Of a stretch of DNA of 64,000 nucleotides, positions 1 through 11,564 are shown in pieces. The DNA is from Heliocidaris tuberculata (taxonomy: Eukaryota > Echinodermata > Echinoidea > Camarodonta > Echinometridae). Made by a program: the position numbers and the translations under genes. Positions within the stretch are counted from its first letter, which is position 1. The number at the start of each line of letters is the position of its first letter. The stretch lies in the NCBI GenBank assembly GCA_025618425.1, contig CM046835.1, forward strand, positions 18,468,495 through 18,532,494. The letters are read 5' to 3'. The notes beneath the pieces were generated by a model. That model did not search any database, was not told where the DNA came from, and was given only the letters and a program-made list of their open reading frames with translations.

Positions 1-286
1 TGCAGATTAAAAGTAATAAAAAGAAATTAAAAACGAAAGTCCTTTTTTATTTTAAGGTGTCTGTTCCAGCCTTTCCAGCACGTTCTTGTAACCTCAGAAA
101 AGAAATAGTTCTTAGTCCTGGCAGGTCAGTCCCTACTTCAAGCGGCATTATAAGTGTCTTCTTGAAGGGAGGGTGGTGAAGGAACGTTGCTGCATTAAAG
201 ATTTATGGTAAGTTTTATCTCAATTGCTCATCGAAATCCTGCTACCTTATTTCTGAATCGCAGATGACATTCTTATTTAAACGTAC

Positions 287-937
287 CTCGTTCGGCAGAT
301 CCAGGCCTTCAACGTGTAGATGTTGTGTATGCAAGATCTCAAGATATCTTGACAGGCTCGTCGGTTGATGTCCAGCTTGGCTTTCTTCCCAGCTATAGAG
401 GCTCGCTCCTGAGGAAAATGAGCCGGAGGAAGGGTCATAAACAAGAATTTTATTTCAAGTGAACTAAGAAATGGAGTAGAAATTGAGTGAAACATGTCTC
501 TATTTCATGAGTAAAGAATGAATACCACTACCATGGCTGAACTAACTACTGTAAGTAGTAAGGATCATACGATAATGCCTCACTGTCTTGTTTTGACGAA
601 TTGGAATCACATCCCTACTAAAATTTCATCAGATTTTTATTTCTTTAGGATTTGTCTAGTATAATTTTTAAGCTTTTGATTCCATTCTAGAGGTGTTGTA
701 GTTTAGTGGATAAGTCACCGGACTGCAGATAACAAGGTACGGGGTTCTAATCCCACCACGGCACTAACTTCTTTTGGCAAGACTCTATTCTACTTTTGCC
801 ACTCTCCACCCAGGTGTAAATGGGTACCTGATATGCTTGAGCGCTAGTTACTTTGGCGGCTCGGCTATAACCAGGGTAATAATGTCTAAGCGCCATGAGC
901 GTCCTTGCGTGGCGGATATGAGCGCTATATAAGTGGC

Positions 938-980
<43 letters not shown>

Positions 981-1939
981 ATTGTTATTATTATTATTAT
1001 TGTTGTTATTATTATTCCTTTTCTACAATGCTTTTTTTCTTTTTCTTTTCTTTTTTTTTTTGTTGCATTCTTTCTTCTTCCAAGTTACTGCACATTTTCA
1101 ATTCAATTATCAACATGACCTATTTGAATTTATTCAGATTCCATGCGTAGAAATTAAATACAGATAATGTAAAGTGAATATACAAAACACATGTCAAAAG
1201 TATTTAATAATGGCAATGATGATATATACATACAAATTAAGAAGAAGAAAAAGACAACCCGTATATCCGTATATAGGAGATTGAATTATTAGACTTCTTT
1301 CGTACCTCGATCTTTCTCATAAAGTCTTGAAATGCTTCCTTCCTCTCTTGTTGGCCTTCATCATGTTTCACTGTGTACAGGTGTAAAAGTTTTTTAGTTT
1401 TTTTTAAAAATCATTTACACCATCACTTTCATGAAATGAACGAGAAACCATGAAGGGTTTTAAGTTAGTACCTCATAAACTGATCCAGCTACTCGTCAAT
1501 ATACTGAGAAGCAGTAGCCTCTTCTTACCAGTACATCATTGATTTAATTATCTCTAGAACATCCGCCAGTTAGTCTACAACGCAAGCAATGTCATATTAT
1601 GCTTTAATACATTAGCCAGCACTGCTTCACAATTTTTATTTTCACGCAGTTTAGAACCTCAACTTTAAAACAGTCACAATTTTCTTCTTTTTGTTTCAAC
1701 TTCATATATTGTATGAGTACAATAACAAATTCAAAACAAGATGACATTTAATAGTCTGTCGTACAGTTTCGTTTAAGTATTGAACGATTAAAGAAAAAAT
1801 TACCTTGTTCACCAAGGGCGTCATCAAGAATTTCTTTACCCGATATGAAGAAGCACCTTTCCCTTGCTTGTTCCATGTTAGAGACAGTACCGGTTGATTT
1901 CAACAAATCGAAGGCCTCCTGGAGATGTTTTCGCCTTAC
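287..1939 (-). pseudogene. Duplicate exons 7-9 of the mitofusin-like GTPase
   Basis: Three minus-strand exons lie at 1804-1939, 1306-1370 and 287-408. They correspond to exons 7, 8 and 9 of the complete gene at 23325-47007, with the same splice sites and phases. Exon 7 covers the end of the GTPase domain (an FFISGKE stretch aligning with mitofusin FFVSAKE), and exons 8 and 9 cover the start of the helical stalk. Exons 1-6 would lie to the right, in or beyond the N gap, but the sequence after the gap does not contain them. Exons 10-16 would lie left of the window. I treat this as a partial duplicate, probably not a separate functional gene. Confidence 0.75.
691..1015 (+). mobile_element. tRNA-headed SINE with (ATT)n tail
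   Basis: The head resembles a tRNA gene: an A-box-like segment (TAGTTTAGTGGATAAG) and a B-box-like segment (GGTTCTAATCC) about 30 bases apart. A non-tRNA body with an AGCGCTATATAAG motif and an (ATT)n microsatellite tail follow. The AGCGC...ATATAAG...(ATT)n ending is shared with other elements in the window (for example 16617-16790 on the minus strand), as expected for a SINE that borrows the 3' end of a partner LINE. It lies in an intron of the GTPase copy, and the same insertion recurs near 39612-39935. Confidence 0.75.
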
Positions 1940-2164
1940 CTAGAAAACGATGTGGTAGGTGAGAGTAACCCAAGAAAATTGTTATCAATTATTAATAAGT
2001 GCTTAATGAGCAATCATCCTAGACAAGACATTTTTAATCATTGGAGCAAGACCAGAATTCACTTTTATGTAGTAACGGGTAAAAACACATACGCATAAAG
2101 CACACACATTTTTTATTTATTTTTATTTTTTAATAACACACATGCACACGCTGGTATCAATATG

Positions 2165-2314
2165 CATATTGCACTTTATTTATTTGATGAACGATAAAAG
2201 AGCAGTGTAGAAAAAAATGCCTTGCTCAAGGGCATAAGTGCCGTGTCGGGGATCGAACGCCCGATCCTCGCATCTCCATGCAGTCAAGCGCCTTAAACCA
2301 CTGGACCACGGCAC
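2165..2314 (-). mobile_element. tRNA-headed SINE, minus strand
   Basis: Read on the minus strand it starts with a tRNA-like head: GTGGTCCAGTGGTTTAAG (A box) and GTTCGATCCC (B box, close to consensus), then CACGGCAC and a short body. A (CA)n microsatellite adjoins the head. The duplicate is at about 41088-41240. It is not a functional tRNA gene: the A-to-B spacing and arm pairing are SINE-like and an unrelated body follows without a terminator. Confidence 0.65.
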
Positions 2315-2441
2315 ACACACACAAACACACACACAAACACACACACCCGCCACAGCCATGAACACATGCAGAATCTGTTATAAACTGTGTTGTCTGTAAG
2401 GTATGAACAATCATAACTTCATGGGTTTCTCTGAAATCTTT

Positions 2442-2941
2442 NNNNNNNNNNNNNNNNNNNNNNNNNNNNNNNNNNNNNNNNNNNNNNNNNNNNNNNNNNN
2501 NNNNNNNNNNNNNNNNNNNNNNNNNNNNNNNNNNNNNNNNNNNNNNNNNNNNNNNNNNNNNNNNNNNNNNNNNNNNNNNNNNNNNNNNNNNNNNNNNNNN
2601 NNNNNNNNNNNNNNNNNNNNNNNNNNNNNNNNNNNNNNNNNNNNNNNNNNNNNNNNNNNNNNNNNNNNNNNNNNNNNNNNNNNNNNNNNNNNNNNNNNNN
2701 NNNNNNNNNNNNNNNNNNNNNNNNNNNNNNNNNNNNNNNNNNNNNNNNNNNNNNNNNNNNNNNNNNNNNNNNNNNNNNNNNNNNNNNNNNNNNNNNNNNN
2801 NNNNNNNNNNNNNNNNNNNNNNNNNNNNNNNNNNNNNNNNNNNNNNNNNNNNNNNNNNNNNNNNNNNNNNNNNNNNNNNNNNNNNNNNNNNNNNNNNNNN
2901 NNNNNNNNNNNNNNNNNNNNNNNNNNNNNNNNNNNNNNNNN
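2442..2941. other. Assembly gap of exactly 500 N
   Basis: Exactly 500 unknown bases; a round number suggests a fixed placeholder rather than a measured length. The left flank is the duplicated segment and the right flank is unrelated AT-rich sequence, so the join is not supported by continuous sequence. Confidence 0.99.
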
Positions 2942-3033
2942 TATATATGGTATATACTTACTCTATTCAAAGAAAGATAGTTGCAATTCCGGTATTTGCA
3001 TTCTATGAGTAAATAGAGTAACCTGTAGCAAAG

Positions 3034-3231
3034 AAATGATTGTATCAATCATATTTATGGAATGGCGGCAAATCAAAAGCTAAATATATATTGAAGTACA
3101 AGTCCGTAGGACCTTGCTCCGAGCTGATTAACTGAGAAGCTCAACGAAAATTTTGATGAGCTTTTCAATTAATCAGCTCGAAGCAAGGTCCTACGGACTT
3201 GTCCTTCAATCATCATGATTGATACAATCAT
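3034..3231. repeat. Nested inverted repeat
   Basis: Outer arms of 17 bases match as reverse complements (AATGATTGTATCAATCA at 3035-3051 and its complement at 3215-3231). Inside, arms of about 50 bases at about 3097-3146 and 3156-3205 pair again, including CAAGTCCGTAGGACCTTGCT. The short loop and nested arms fit a non-autonomous foldback element. No coding potential. Confidence 0.85.
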
Positions 3232-3527
3232 TAATTCGAAAAAGTACATGCAAGAATGAAACCAATTCGTTTCACGAATCTGTTGCTGTGCCTATAAAGG
3301 TAAAAGGTTATTGTGTTAATTAAAAGGCATGATTAAAACAACGCGTGTGACAATGATGGCGGTATAATAGTATTAATGATATTTGAACAAGATCATAATA
3401 ATGGTAAGTACTGAGTACAACATTAAATTTTTCTGCTGTAATAATCAATACAAATTTTTTAATTAACATTTCATTTCATGTTATTTTATGAATTTCAAAT
3501 GTTGAAATTTAACACACGGCTCTATGG

Positions 3528-3560
<33 letters not shown>

Positions 3561-3570
3561 CACTGGATTG

Positions 3571-3817
3571 TGTATTAGGGAGACACGAAAACAAAGAAGC
3601 AAGACAAAAAGTGTCTCCCTAATACACCAGATATGGGTATATATATATAAAAACTACTTTCGAAAAATAAACTCAAGGGCAATTTCAAAGGCCTACTGTA
3701 CTGCCCATATAAATCTTGTTCGGATTACGTAATACGCTATTGTAATGTTCGCAATTTCTAAAGGTGATAGACGAGGCTATTGAAATTGCCTTGAGTTTAT
3801 TTTTCGAAAGTAGTTTT
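3571..3817. repeat. Two adjacent hairpins
   Basis: The first hairpin has arms around TGTATTAGGGAGACAC (3571-3586) and its reverse complement near 3611-3627. The second has arms of about 37 bases (3650-3688 and 3780-3817, around ACTACTTTCGAAAAATAAAC) separated by about 90 bases. They are flanked by (AT)n tracts on both sides, suggesting one composite foldback element that inserted in or generated AT-rich DNA. Confidence 0.8.
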
Positions 3818-3825
3818 ATTAGTGT

Positions 3826-3883
<58 letters not shown>

Positions 3884-4139
3884 CATACATATATATATAT
3901 TTTTATATCCATCCTTACACATGTATAGCAATTCATTGTGATGGTGATTTTTATTCCTCTCAGTTTGTAACTATTTTTCAAATTGTGCTGTGAAAGGGGA
4001 GGGGGCACTTTATTACTTCATGTAATGTACGACCTCGTTTAGTCATCTACAATATTTCCTAAATAATGGTGAAATTCAATATTAAAAGCGTGATACTGAA
4101 AGTAACGGCAATTATTTTGTATCTGGGTATTTGTCACAG

Positions 4140-7100
4140 GAGCGAGCATCTGCAGTGGCGAAGAAAGCCAGGCTAGATACCGACCGCAAAGCCTGCCGGG
4201 AAATATTGGTCTCATGCATGGAAATCATCGACACTTTGAGGGCGTGGATCAGAAACAAAACGTAAGTGTTGTCAGAGACCTGTTACAGAAGCATTTCAAC
4301 CTTTTTGATGTTCATAATTTCAAATGAAAGCAAAGCTATTCGATATCCCGCGGTAAGCAGATCCGCTATGACTGGCTCTCTAAAGATTTACGTTTCACAG
4401 TTGCAACTTAATGTAATACTGTTGAATTAATGTGTACATGTATTAATGATGAAAAATGATTTAATTATTTATAAAAGTATGTGTTCACAGTTTGAAATTC
4501 TCAATTCCTCTGAGGTAAACGAGGAGGAGAAGTAAGAGGGTTTTTCAATGGCCTGGCCGAATTAAGACTGAGGGACATCGATTAGGAAAGAAAATTATAA
4601 ATAATATTTTACTGAGATCATTTTTCTTTTTTTTTCTCCCCCCCCCCCCCCCCCCTCTCTCTCTCTCTCTTTTGACTTTCATTCTTAGCACTGAGCTGGA
4701 ACATGAGATTTGGTCGCTTGAGCAAAATAATAGCAGACTCCGCGTACAGATCAAAAAGTACCAAAAAGAAAGCAAAGAGCAGAGAGAAAAGGCTCTCACA
4801 AGCGCTGATGAAGAGGTATCTTTAAACTGCTTAGATTTAGAATGATGGTTCATGTTTTTATTTCGTGACGAGGCGAGATGGCTCAGTCAGTAAAGCGTCT
4901 ACCTGTTGAACCAAAGATCGTGGGTTCGAATCCACCCCTGGCGGAAGACTGAAGCTTGCGTTGTGTGTTAACTTGCCCCTCTCCCGTTTCATAATCGCAG
5001 GCTATGTTACAGTGGAAAACACTCCGTCCCTCGGATAGGACGTTAAATGGAGGCCCCGTGTTAAAGAGAGTCACCACATTTGCACGTTAAGAATCCAATG
5101 CACTATTCGAAGAAGAACAGGGGGAAACCCCGGTGTAGTGATACACCTGCTCATCCTAATCAGTTATATCGGGAGGAGAGACTCGAGGGTTACAGTGATT
5201 CAGTTTACTTTCCACCTCCCAGGCACAGGTGACGCCAAATACTTAATAATAATAATAACTTCCATATATATGTAGAATACATACCTGAAACAAAGGGTCC
5301 CGGAGGTTTCTCAAAATCCCAACGGTTTCCATGGCGGGACTAATAGAAAGATTTTTGTTGTATAGAATACATTTTGAAATACCTTATTAACCTCCTTTTC
5401 CTCCACCCAAACTGTTACTGTTTATTCTTTTCTCATTTTTTGCCATTAGGTGATGGCATGCACGGATGACGTCGTTAGACGGATGGAGACTAAACTTGCA
5501 AGCGAGAGAAACGAGAGGGCACTAGACGCTTATTTCCAAGAACACGTAGCGGTAAGGTTTGGTCGAGGCAGCCAGATAAATGTGGGTGCACACACGGCGT
5601 CATTAATTTAGCGCCTTTTAAGAACATTCAGGCATAAAGCATAGGCTATATTATGTGTGAGTGTGTGTGTGTGTGTGTGTGGTGGGGGGGGGGGTGGCTG
5701 TATACTTGTGCATTATGTGCGTGCGTTTGTTATTCCATGTTTTATGTTCCATGTTAAATGCGAGTTTCTTTTATTCGGTTCGAAGACGCAATTATGTAAA
5801 ATTGATTCGAAATTGATTTCTTTCTTTGGTCATACGATCAATGTGTCCCAAACCTGTCGCAATCTTGGAGTATTGTTTGATTGCAACATGACAATGTCTC
5901 ATCAAATTTCCAGTTTTTGTAGATCAGAAAATATTTAACTAGATCGGCTACAGAGAAATTAGTTCACGCTCTGATTTCCTCTCGTCTAGATTTTGGGAAC
6001 GCACTTTTATTTAATCTACCACAAACCCAGTTGTCAAAACTTCAAAAGCTCCAAAATGCTGCTACACGCATTGTTACCCTGTCTAAGAAACACACTCATA
6101 TCACCCCCACTCTTAAATCACTTCGCTGGTTGCAAGTCAGAGAACGCATTATTTTCAAACTTTTCCACTGTGTCAAGGGTTCTGCTCCTCATTATAATGT
6201 AAGTCTAGTTCGTAAATACACTCCTGTTAGATCACTACGTTCATCCACCTCTGGTTCTATTGTTGTTCAAAAATCTGCAAAAACATGGGGGGAAAGAGCT
6301 TTTGCCCACGCTGGTCCTGCGCTATAGAATAATCTACCTACAGTTATTAGAAGTTGCAATTCTCCAGATTCATTCAAAAGCAGTCTAAAAACTTACTTGT
6401 TCAATGCTTCCCATTGATTATTACATTCTTCTCTTGTCTTTCTACTCTCTTATGTCCTTCTTTATTCTACACTGCGCCTAGAGCACTCTACAGAGTGCAT
6501 TTGGCGCAAATCATATGTATTATTATTATTTTAGGGGTGAGTGAAATGCCTATTAAATGCGTCTTTTTTATTCATCTCAGTCGTTGTCTTTCTTATTGGT
6601 AGAAACTATTTTTGATATAATTAGGTAAAGTTGAAGGACAAAGGTCTTATCATTTTCTTTACTTTAGATTAACTTGTACCTTTTGAAAGTTGTCTTGTAA
6701 AATAGTAAAAGATTTTTGTTCAGGGAAAAGGTTGGGTATACATTCATGATTTTTAAAGTAATAGATAGGCATGAAGTGCACATCAAATCAATGTTTTAAT
6801 GGTTATTACTGCCCTGTTTTTACAAAAGGAAGCAATTGTCACCTGAAATATTTTAAGAACTGAATGGCAAGACATCAAAACAGAAGACGTTTGGACAATT
6901 GAGCCTTTACTAATAACGCCTGTCTACGTTATACATTGTAAAAGAACGTCAGGGTTGAAAAAGGCTCAGTACTGTATGTTTGAATGAGCAAAATAGGATA
7001 TTTGTGCAATTTGAAAGTTGTTTCCTCTTTGTCAAAATAGGGTACATTATCCATGTCTCTCAGAGAATGTTGTTTTTTCACGGTATCCTCCTTTACTTTT

Positions 7101-9974
7101 TGCAGACCATTGTGCATGACTGGTACAGAAAGATCGTGAAGGCAACTAATCGTACAACCCGCATGGCTTGCGAGGACTACTCCCTTGACCTCTTGCGTAA
7201 GAAGTTTCATCATTTTATTCCAAAACACAATACAAAGAAACAAATAAAAACATCTATGAATAAAAATGAAAACACAAAAAACGATTAGCCAATGACATTT
7301 CGTATAACAATTAATTCTAGCACCTGCTGCACTAATAGACACTCATCCAGTAGCTTTCCTATACTTATGTTCCTATGTTCCTATACAGTGTTCTTGGGAT
7401 GCCAGGGATGAACAGTTTTCTTAGATATTTTTATTCATTAATGTTATTTTGACGAAACTGAGTAACCCGGATATCCAACCATTCGCTATTCCATGTATTT
7501 AATGATTTCTTTGCCTACTTGAGTATGTTGTACTATTCCTTTTGAACTTTTTTATTTTGTAAATTGGAAATGAATGCACTGTATACAACAATACCAGAAT
7601 ACAGCTTGTGATAAATTCAAAGCATAGGTCACTTGATTATTATGGTATCATGGAGGCAAGACTAGAGGGTGTATAATATATTTTTAAAAATTATCTGCAA
7701 ATTCTACTTTTTATAGGCAGTCGGAAAACCTTTTAAAAATATATACAAATGATTGCCTCCAGCTAATTTGGTCCGAAACAAGCCCACTTCTCCTCATTAA
7801 AAACATGCAAAATGGTATAGCGATGGTGCTCTTGTTTCAAGAACCGCTTGGTACCTTTTTCATACATTTCCCTTTCCGAATGCCAATGACAGGCGAGTAC
7901 AAGAAATGCTTCCAAGAGTTTCCTCACGAGCATCCCAAGGCCTTCATTCAAGCTCTTCACGAAGAGATCCTACCACAGATGAACACAAGGGAAATGAAAG
8001 CAAGCACTGTCGATTCTCTCCTCAAAGGGGTCACCGATAGAGGGCTCGTCGCAATGTTTGCAACTACGAGGAGGCGCGTTGTCAACGGTAGGATATTTTT
8101 TTAAATGTCAATTAACATCTTAAAAGGGAATAAGCCTTCATGGAAAGTTCGCCTTAGTGGGAACAGAAGAATCAATGACAAAGAATGGCGCAAGTCTGAG
8201 AAAACTTGGATAAAGGATATTCAAATATTTTTTATTAAAAAAAATTGAGATCACTGTAGATAAAATACAGTCATTACACTGAAAAAATAAATACCGTATG
8301 ACCTATTTAAGCTAAGCTGCTGTGTCAAATAATAGAAGTGTTATCTATGCCATTTTGTTTCTTTTCATATAGAAGGTCCACGTGGTCAAGCCGACAGACA
8401 GCGCATGGCTGCAGGAGCAAGCATCATGTTTCTTAGAGTGCGACGGTGGCTATGGGAAGCCATAGAGGACAAACTCCTTAGAAAGTTCGAGATGGAGAAT
8501 AGACATGGTCTCAATGATATCAAGAAGTCATGCAGACAAGCTGTTGAAGCGTAAGTTGGGACGCTAGATATAAACTAGATCACGGCCTTTACGCACTTAA
8601 AAATCGTTAAATCCCTAGCAGCTTCACATAAATATTACTATCATGACTATTAACATGATTAATCCTCGATTTTGATTTCCAAATGTTTTCAGACTCGCAG
8701 GTAATTGAACATTTTTTTTTCTTCAAGTGGACAGATTCCTTTGGTTTATACGACCCTGAAGGAAATTTAACTTTCCCTTTTCTTTCTAAGGAAACATGCA
8801 GTATTTGCTTCGTTTTGTATCCATGAGGCATTGCTTTGGAAATTTTCTGGACCTTCAAACGAACGTGAAGTGTCATTTTAAAGGAAGAAATAATAAGAAA
8901 ACTGTTTCTCAACTCTAAATGAACTTAATTAACTTAATTAGATTAACTTAGTCTAAATTAACTTAGTCTAAATTAAAGCTGACTTTGATTTTCAGGTCTG
9001 CAGGTATCACAGTGTGCATACATGCGAAATCTATGTTCTTTTGAAAAAGAAAAAAGTTTTGTATATTCTTCAATCGTCTTAAATCAATTATTAACATCTC
9101 ACCGGATACTAACTTTGGTATAGTGAGTATAACAGTTCATTGGATATCTAGCAGCATCAAAACCCTTCATAAAAAATATTAACAATTATCACATTATCAG
9201 CAATGTCATCTTTTTAATTTGTCGCTGTCAAAAACACTCATAGATTCTGTGATATCACGGACGCTTACTATCATAACCAAATCGACAACGCCCTGAGGCT
9301 GCAGTTCCGTTCGGAGTTGATAGAACGACGGACCAAGATCAACAACTTGTTCCAGCTGAGTGAACTCCTCAATGACTACAGGTATGTAATTATAAAGTTG
9401 AGTACTGGTCATGTAATTGCACTGTGCAATATACTGTCTAGAAGATATCAGATAAACTGATTAATTAAGTAGGTAGTTGTGAGGTTTACGTTTTGGAATT
9501 AATAGAGTGATCAAAATTGACTCTTACTTGTTGAAAATCGCACAAAATGAGAAGCACTGTACACAGATATGGGTGCATGGGACAACATACACGTGGTGTG
9601 ACATTGAAATCGGTCTAAATTTATAAAACATTTCTTGTCATATTTGGAATATGGGGGCAAGGCTCTGTTTCGTGATACCTTATCTATGACCATGATGACG
9701 TTTCGTTAAACGACATTATGCTATACGGAGTTCAAAGATGTCCACATGCATATAGGGAAATCTTATTACTGATCTCATAACTGTATGTTATCATACGAAA
9801 GGTCGGATAATGTTCCTCACTGAACGGAGAATAGACATCTGACTCCGAAACCCGACAAACTCGCCAATGTATGAAATATTTTACTAATGGATTATTACTT
9901 TCCATTTATTTTTTAGACGCGAAGCTGAGGAAATCGGATGGCAACAGGCAAACTACATAATCGTGACAGAGTGA
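4140..9974 (+). CDS. Mitofusin-like GTPase paralogue, C-terminal half (8 exons)
   Basis: Eight plus-strand exons at 4140-4261, 4689-4815, 5450-5551, 7106-7196, 7893-8087, 8373-8550, 9244-9381 and 9917-9974 have GT-AG borders and compatible phases. Together they form one open 1,011-nt frame (336 aa plus TGA). They match exons 9-16 of the complete minus-strand gene at 23325-47007, with equal lengths for most exons and shared segments such as QRMAAGASI and FCDITD. The encoded region is the helical stalk (K/E/R-rich coiled-coil-like segments in the first three exons) and C-terminal tail. No GTPase-domain exon is seen upstream; a 500-N gap and a misplaced-looking duplicate lie there, so the gene is truncated by assembly or in reality. 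The open frame across eight exons suggests it was recently, or still is, under selection. Intron 3 holds a LINE fragment and intron 2 a SINE. Confidence 0.8.
4870..5260 (+). mobile_element. Full-length tRNA-headed SINE in GTPase intron
   Basis: The tRNA-like head has A box GATGGCTCAGTCAGTAAAGC and B box GGTTCGAATCC. A body of about 300 bases follows with a GGATAGGACGTTAAATGGAG segment, a distal ACAGGTGACGCCAAATACTT segment and an (AAT)n tail. The tail segment recurs at 12068-12095 and the GGATAGGAC segment in the minus-strand copy at 57000-57187, so at least three related copies occur here. It sits in intron 2 of the plus-strand GTPase. Confidence 0.8.
5640..5700 (+). repeat. (GT)n and G-run microsatellite
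   Basis: A GT dinucleotide run is followed by a run of G. It generates a spurious open frame and sits in an intron. Confidence 0.85.
5759..6535 (+). mobile_element. LINE 3' fragment (CR1/L2-like reverse transcriptase end)
   Basis: Conceptual translation with at least one frame break gives the end of a LINE reverse transcriptase: a NLGVLFD segment, then SSRLDFGNALLFNLP, KLQKLQNAATRIV, SLRWLQVRERIIFKL and a C-terminal FKSSLKTYLF. This is the usual order of the thumb and tail in CR1/L2/Jockey-type elements. It ends with GCGCCTAGAGCACTC and a short (ATT) tail. The copy is 5' truncated, contains stops and lies in intron 3 of the plus-strand GTPase. Confidence 0.8.
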
Positions 9975-10627
9975 ACACGGATGCAAAGTGATATCTTCAG
10001 AAGTTGTAGGATATGGTCCAATGCGACTTAAGTCTATTTGGTTACGGTGTCGTGTTATAAAAAGTTTTACAGTTTCGGGGGGGGGGGGGGGAGGGGGGCG
10101 TTTCATCAAGTGTCTTGTCGGTGATTTTTACTGACAAATTTGCTCTCAGCCAATAAGATGCAAGAATTTCCGTAGCTTATAACAGTTACTGCAACTTGTC
10201 ATTAATGACAAGTTTTATGAAACAGGGCTCTGAGCAACCGTTTTTGACGCTCAACTAATGCCTGTTGCACAGGAGGCGTCATTTTTTGACGCAGGAATGC
10301 GTCAGCGACTGGCGCGGTCTTTGATTCTCTTTTACCAATAATTCACTTCTCGTAATGATGCTTTATGAATTTAATATTATTGAACGACCTAATCATGATT
10401 AAGTTATGTAAGTATCTGGACATGTAATATACAAGCTTTGCTTGTAAACATGTCCAACTGTTTTCAACATCACTTAGGTCAATATTTGTGCATCATATAC
10501 TTTACTTAATGATATTTAATTATGTGCCCATATATATGGAAAAAACATCATTGTTATATTATTGTTGTTATTGTATTCATTTTATGTTATGCACTGCAGT
10601 AATATGTTAATATGATTGAAATCAGTC

Positions 10628-10667
10628 AGTAAATCTGAATCTGAATCTGAATCTGAATCTGAATCTG
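10628..10667 (+). repeat. (AATCTG)n microsatellite
   Basis: Six consecutive AATCTG units follow a TGATTGAAATCAG segment; this resembles the short-repeat 3' tail left by a CR1/L2-type LINE insertion, but no LINE coding sequence is recognisable upstream. Confidence 0.8.
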
Positions 10668-11564
10668 TGAGAGTGACGTCGTACGAAAAATGAAGAAAAG
10701 TAAACAGTGCAGACATTACATTGGATCACTGGCGCACCAAGTCATTGTTGCCGTCATAGAGCTTGGTCAGCGCAGGAAATAAGGCAATTAAAATGAATCC
10801 TCATGTCCAACGGGCATTAGAAGTAATAGAGAATTAGGGAGGTACAAGGCTTCCTCCTGCACCTCCTTCGTAATGCTGATTTGACTCAGGATAGTGACGT
10901 GCAAATTGCCAGTTATGCGTACTGGTAGTCTCCAAATCCAAGAAGGCAAAATGTAGTCCATTGTTCTCCCAAATGAATTTTTGTGATTTTGTGATTTTTT
11001 TCAAGCACACTATGTAACAGTGTAAGAATGTAAGAGTTTGCTTGCATATCATGTTAGACTCAGAATTTATTTAATGCCCCTTTTATTTTTTCTGTAAAGT
11101 ATTGAAAGAACACGTCACCTCAGTATGAAAAAATCTACAAAAATTTTGGTAAATCTAATAATAGAGAACAATTAACAGAACCTAACGATTCCGAAATAGT
11201 CCCGTCCCCGTCTTAACTAACTTGTAGTCCAGCAATACTATTGTATTTTGTATTTTGATAATAATTATGCAAACACAGTCTCAACATGATATTGTAGATG
11301 ATGTTTATTGTAATGATAATATAATTATAATGAATTTCTTTTGTATAAATGAGTATAACATCGTTTTATAGGTAACTGTTAAACAGCGATGTTAAATTCC
11401 GTTTTGATCAGAACTATATATGCGTAGTATTAAAAGCCACCTTTGCATGTATTTTATCAGGAAAACATCTAAATGTCCATTTATAGAAGATAATGAACCA
11501 AAGGACGCAAATATTTAACACTTTCGGGATGATTTTTAGTATATGAAAATGTACAGAAATTACA

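Larger units (their letters stand above)
1..2441. repeat. Near-identical copy of 38922-41367, ending at assembly gap
   Basis: The first 2,441 bases match 38922-41367 almost base for base in the same orientation, including a SINE, an (ATT)n run, three exons and a second tRNA-headed SINE. The differences I see are mainly homopolymer and microsatellite length changes plus scattered single-base changes. The copy stops exactly at the N gap, while the other copy continues into the next exon of the same gene. Such high identity in introns as well as exons suggests an allelic or assembly duplicate rather than an old duplication. A very recent genomic duplication cannot be excluded from sequence alone. 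Confidence 0.93.
2942..4139. other. No gene seen; foldback repeats and AT microsatellites
   Basis: Between the gap and the first exon of the plus-strand GTPase I find only hairpin-forming inverted repeats (3034-3231, 3571-3628, 3650-3817) and (AT)n runs at about 3528-3560 and 3834-3900. No exon homologous to the GTPase domain is present here. Confidence 0.7.

Noticed and set aside
691..770. tRNA gene
   Set aside because: A- and B-box-like segments are present, but arm pairing is poor, a SINE body and (ATT)n tail follow directly, and the sequence is repeated; treated as a SINE head. The same applies to 2240-2314, 4870-4945, 30611-30680 and 57120-57187.
933..1118. Ile-rich open frame
   Set aside because: It is the translation of an (ATT)n microsatellite and T-rich DNA.
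2403..3048. Long open frames over the gap
   Set aside because: They consist of unknown residues from the 500-N gap.
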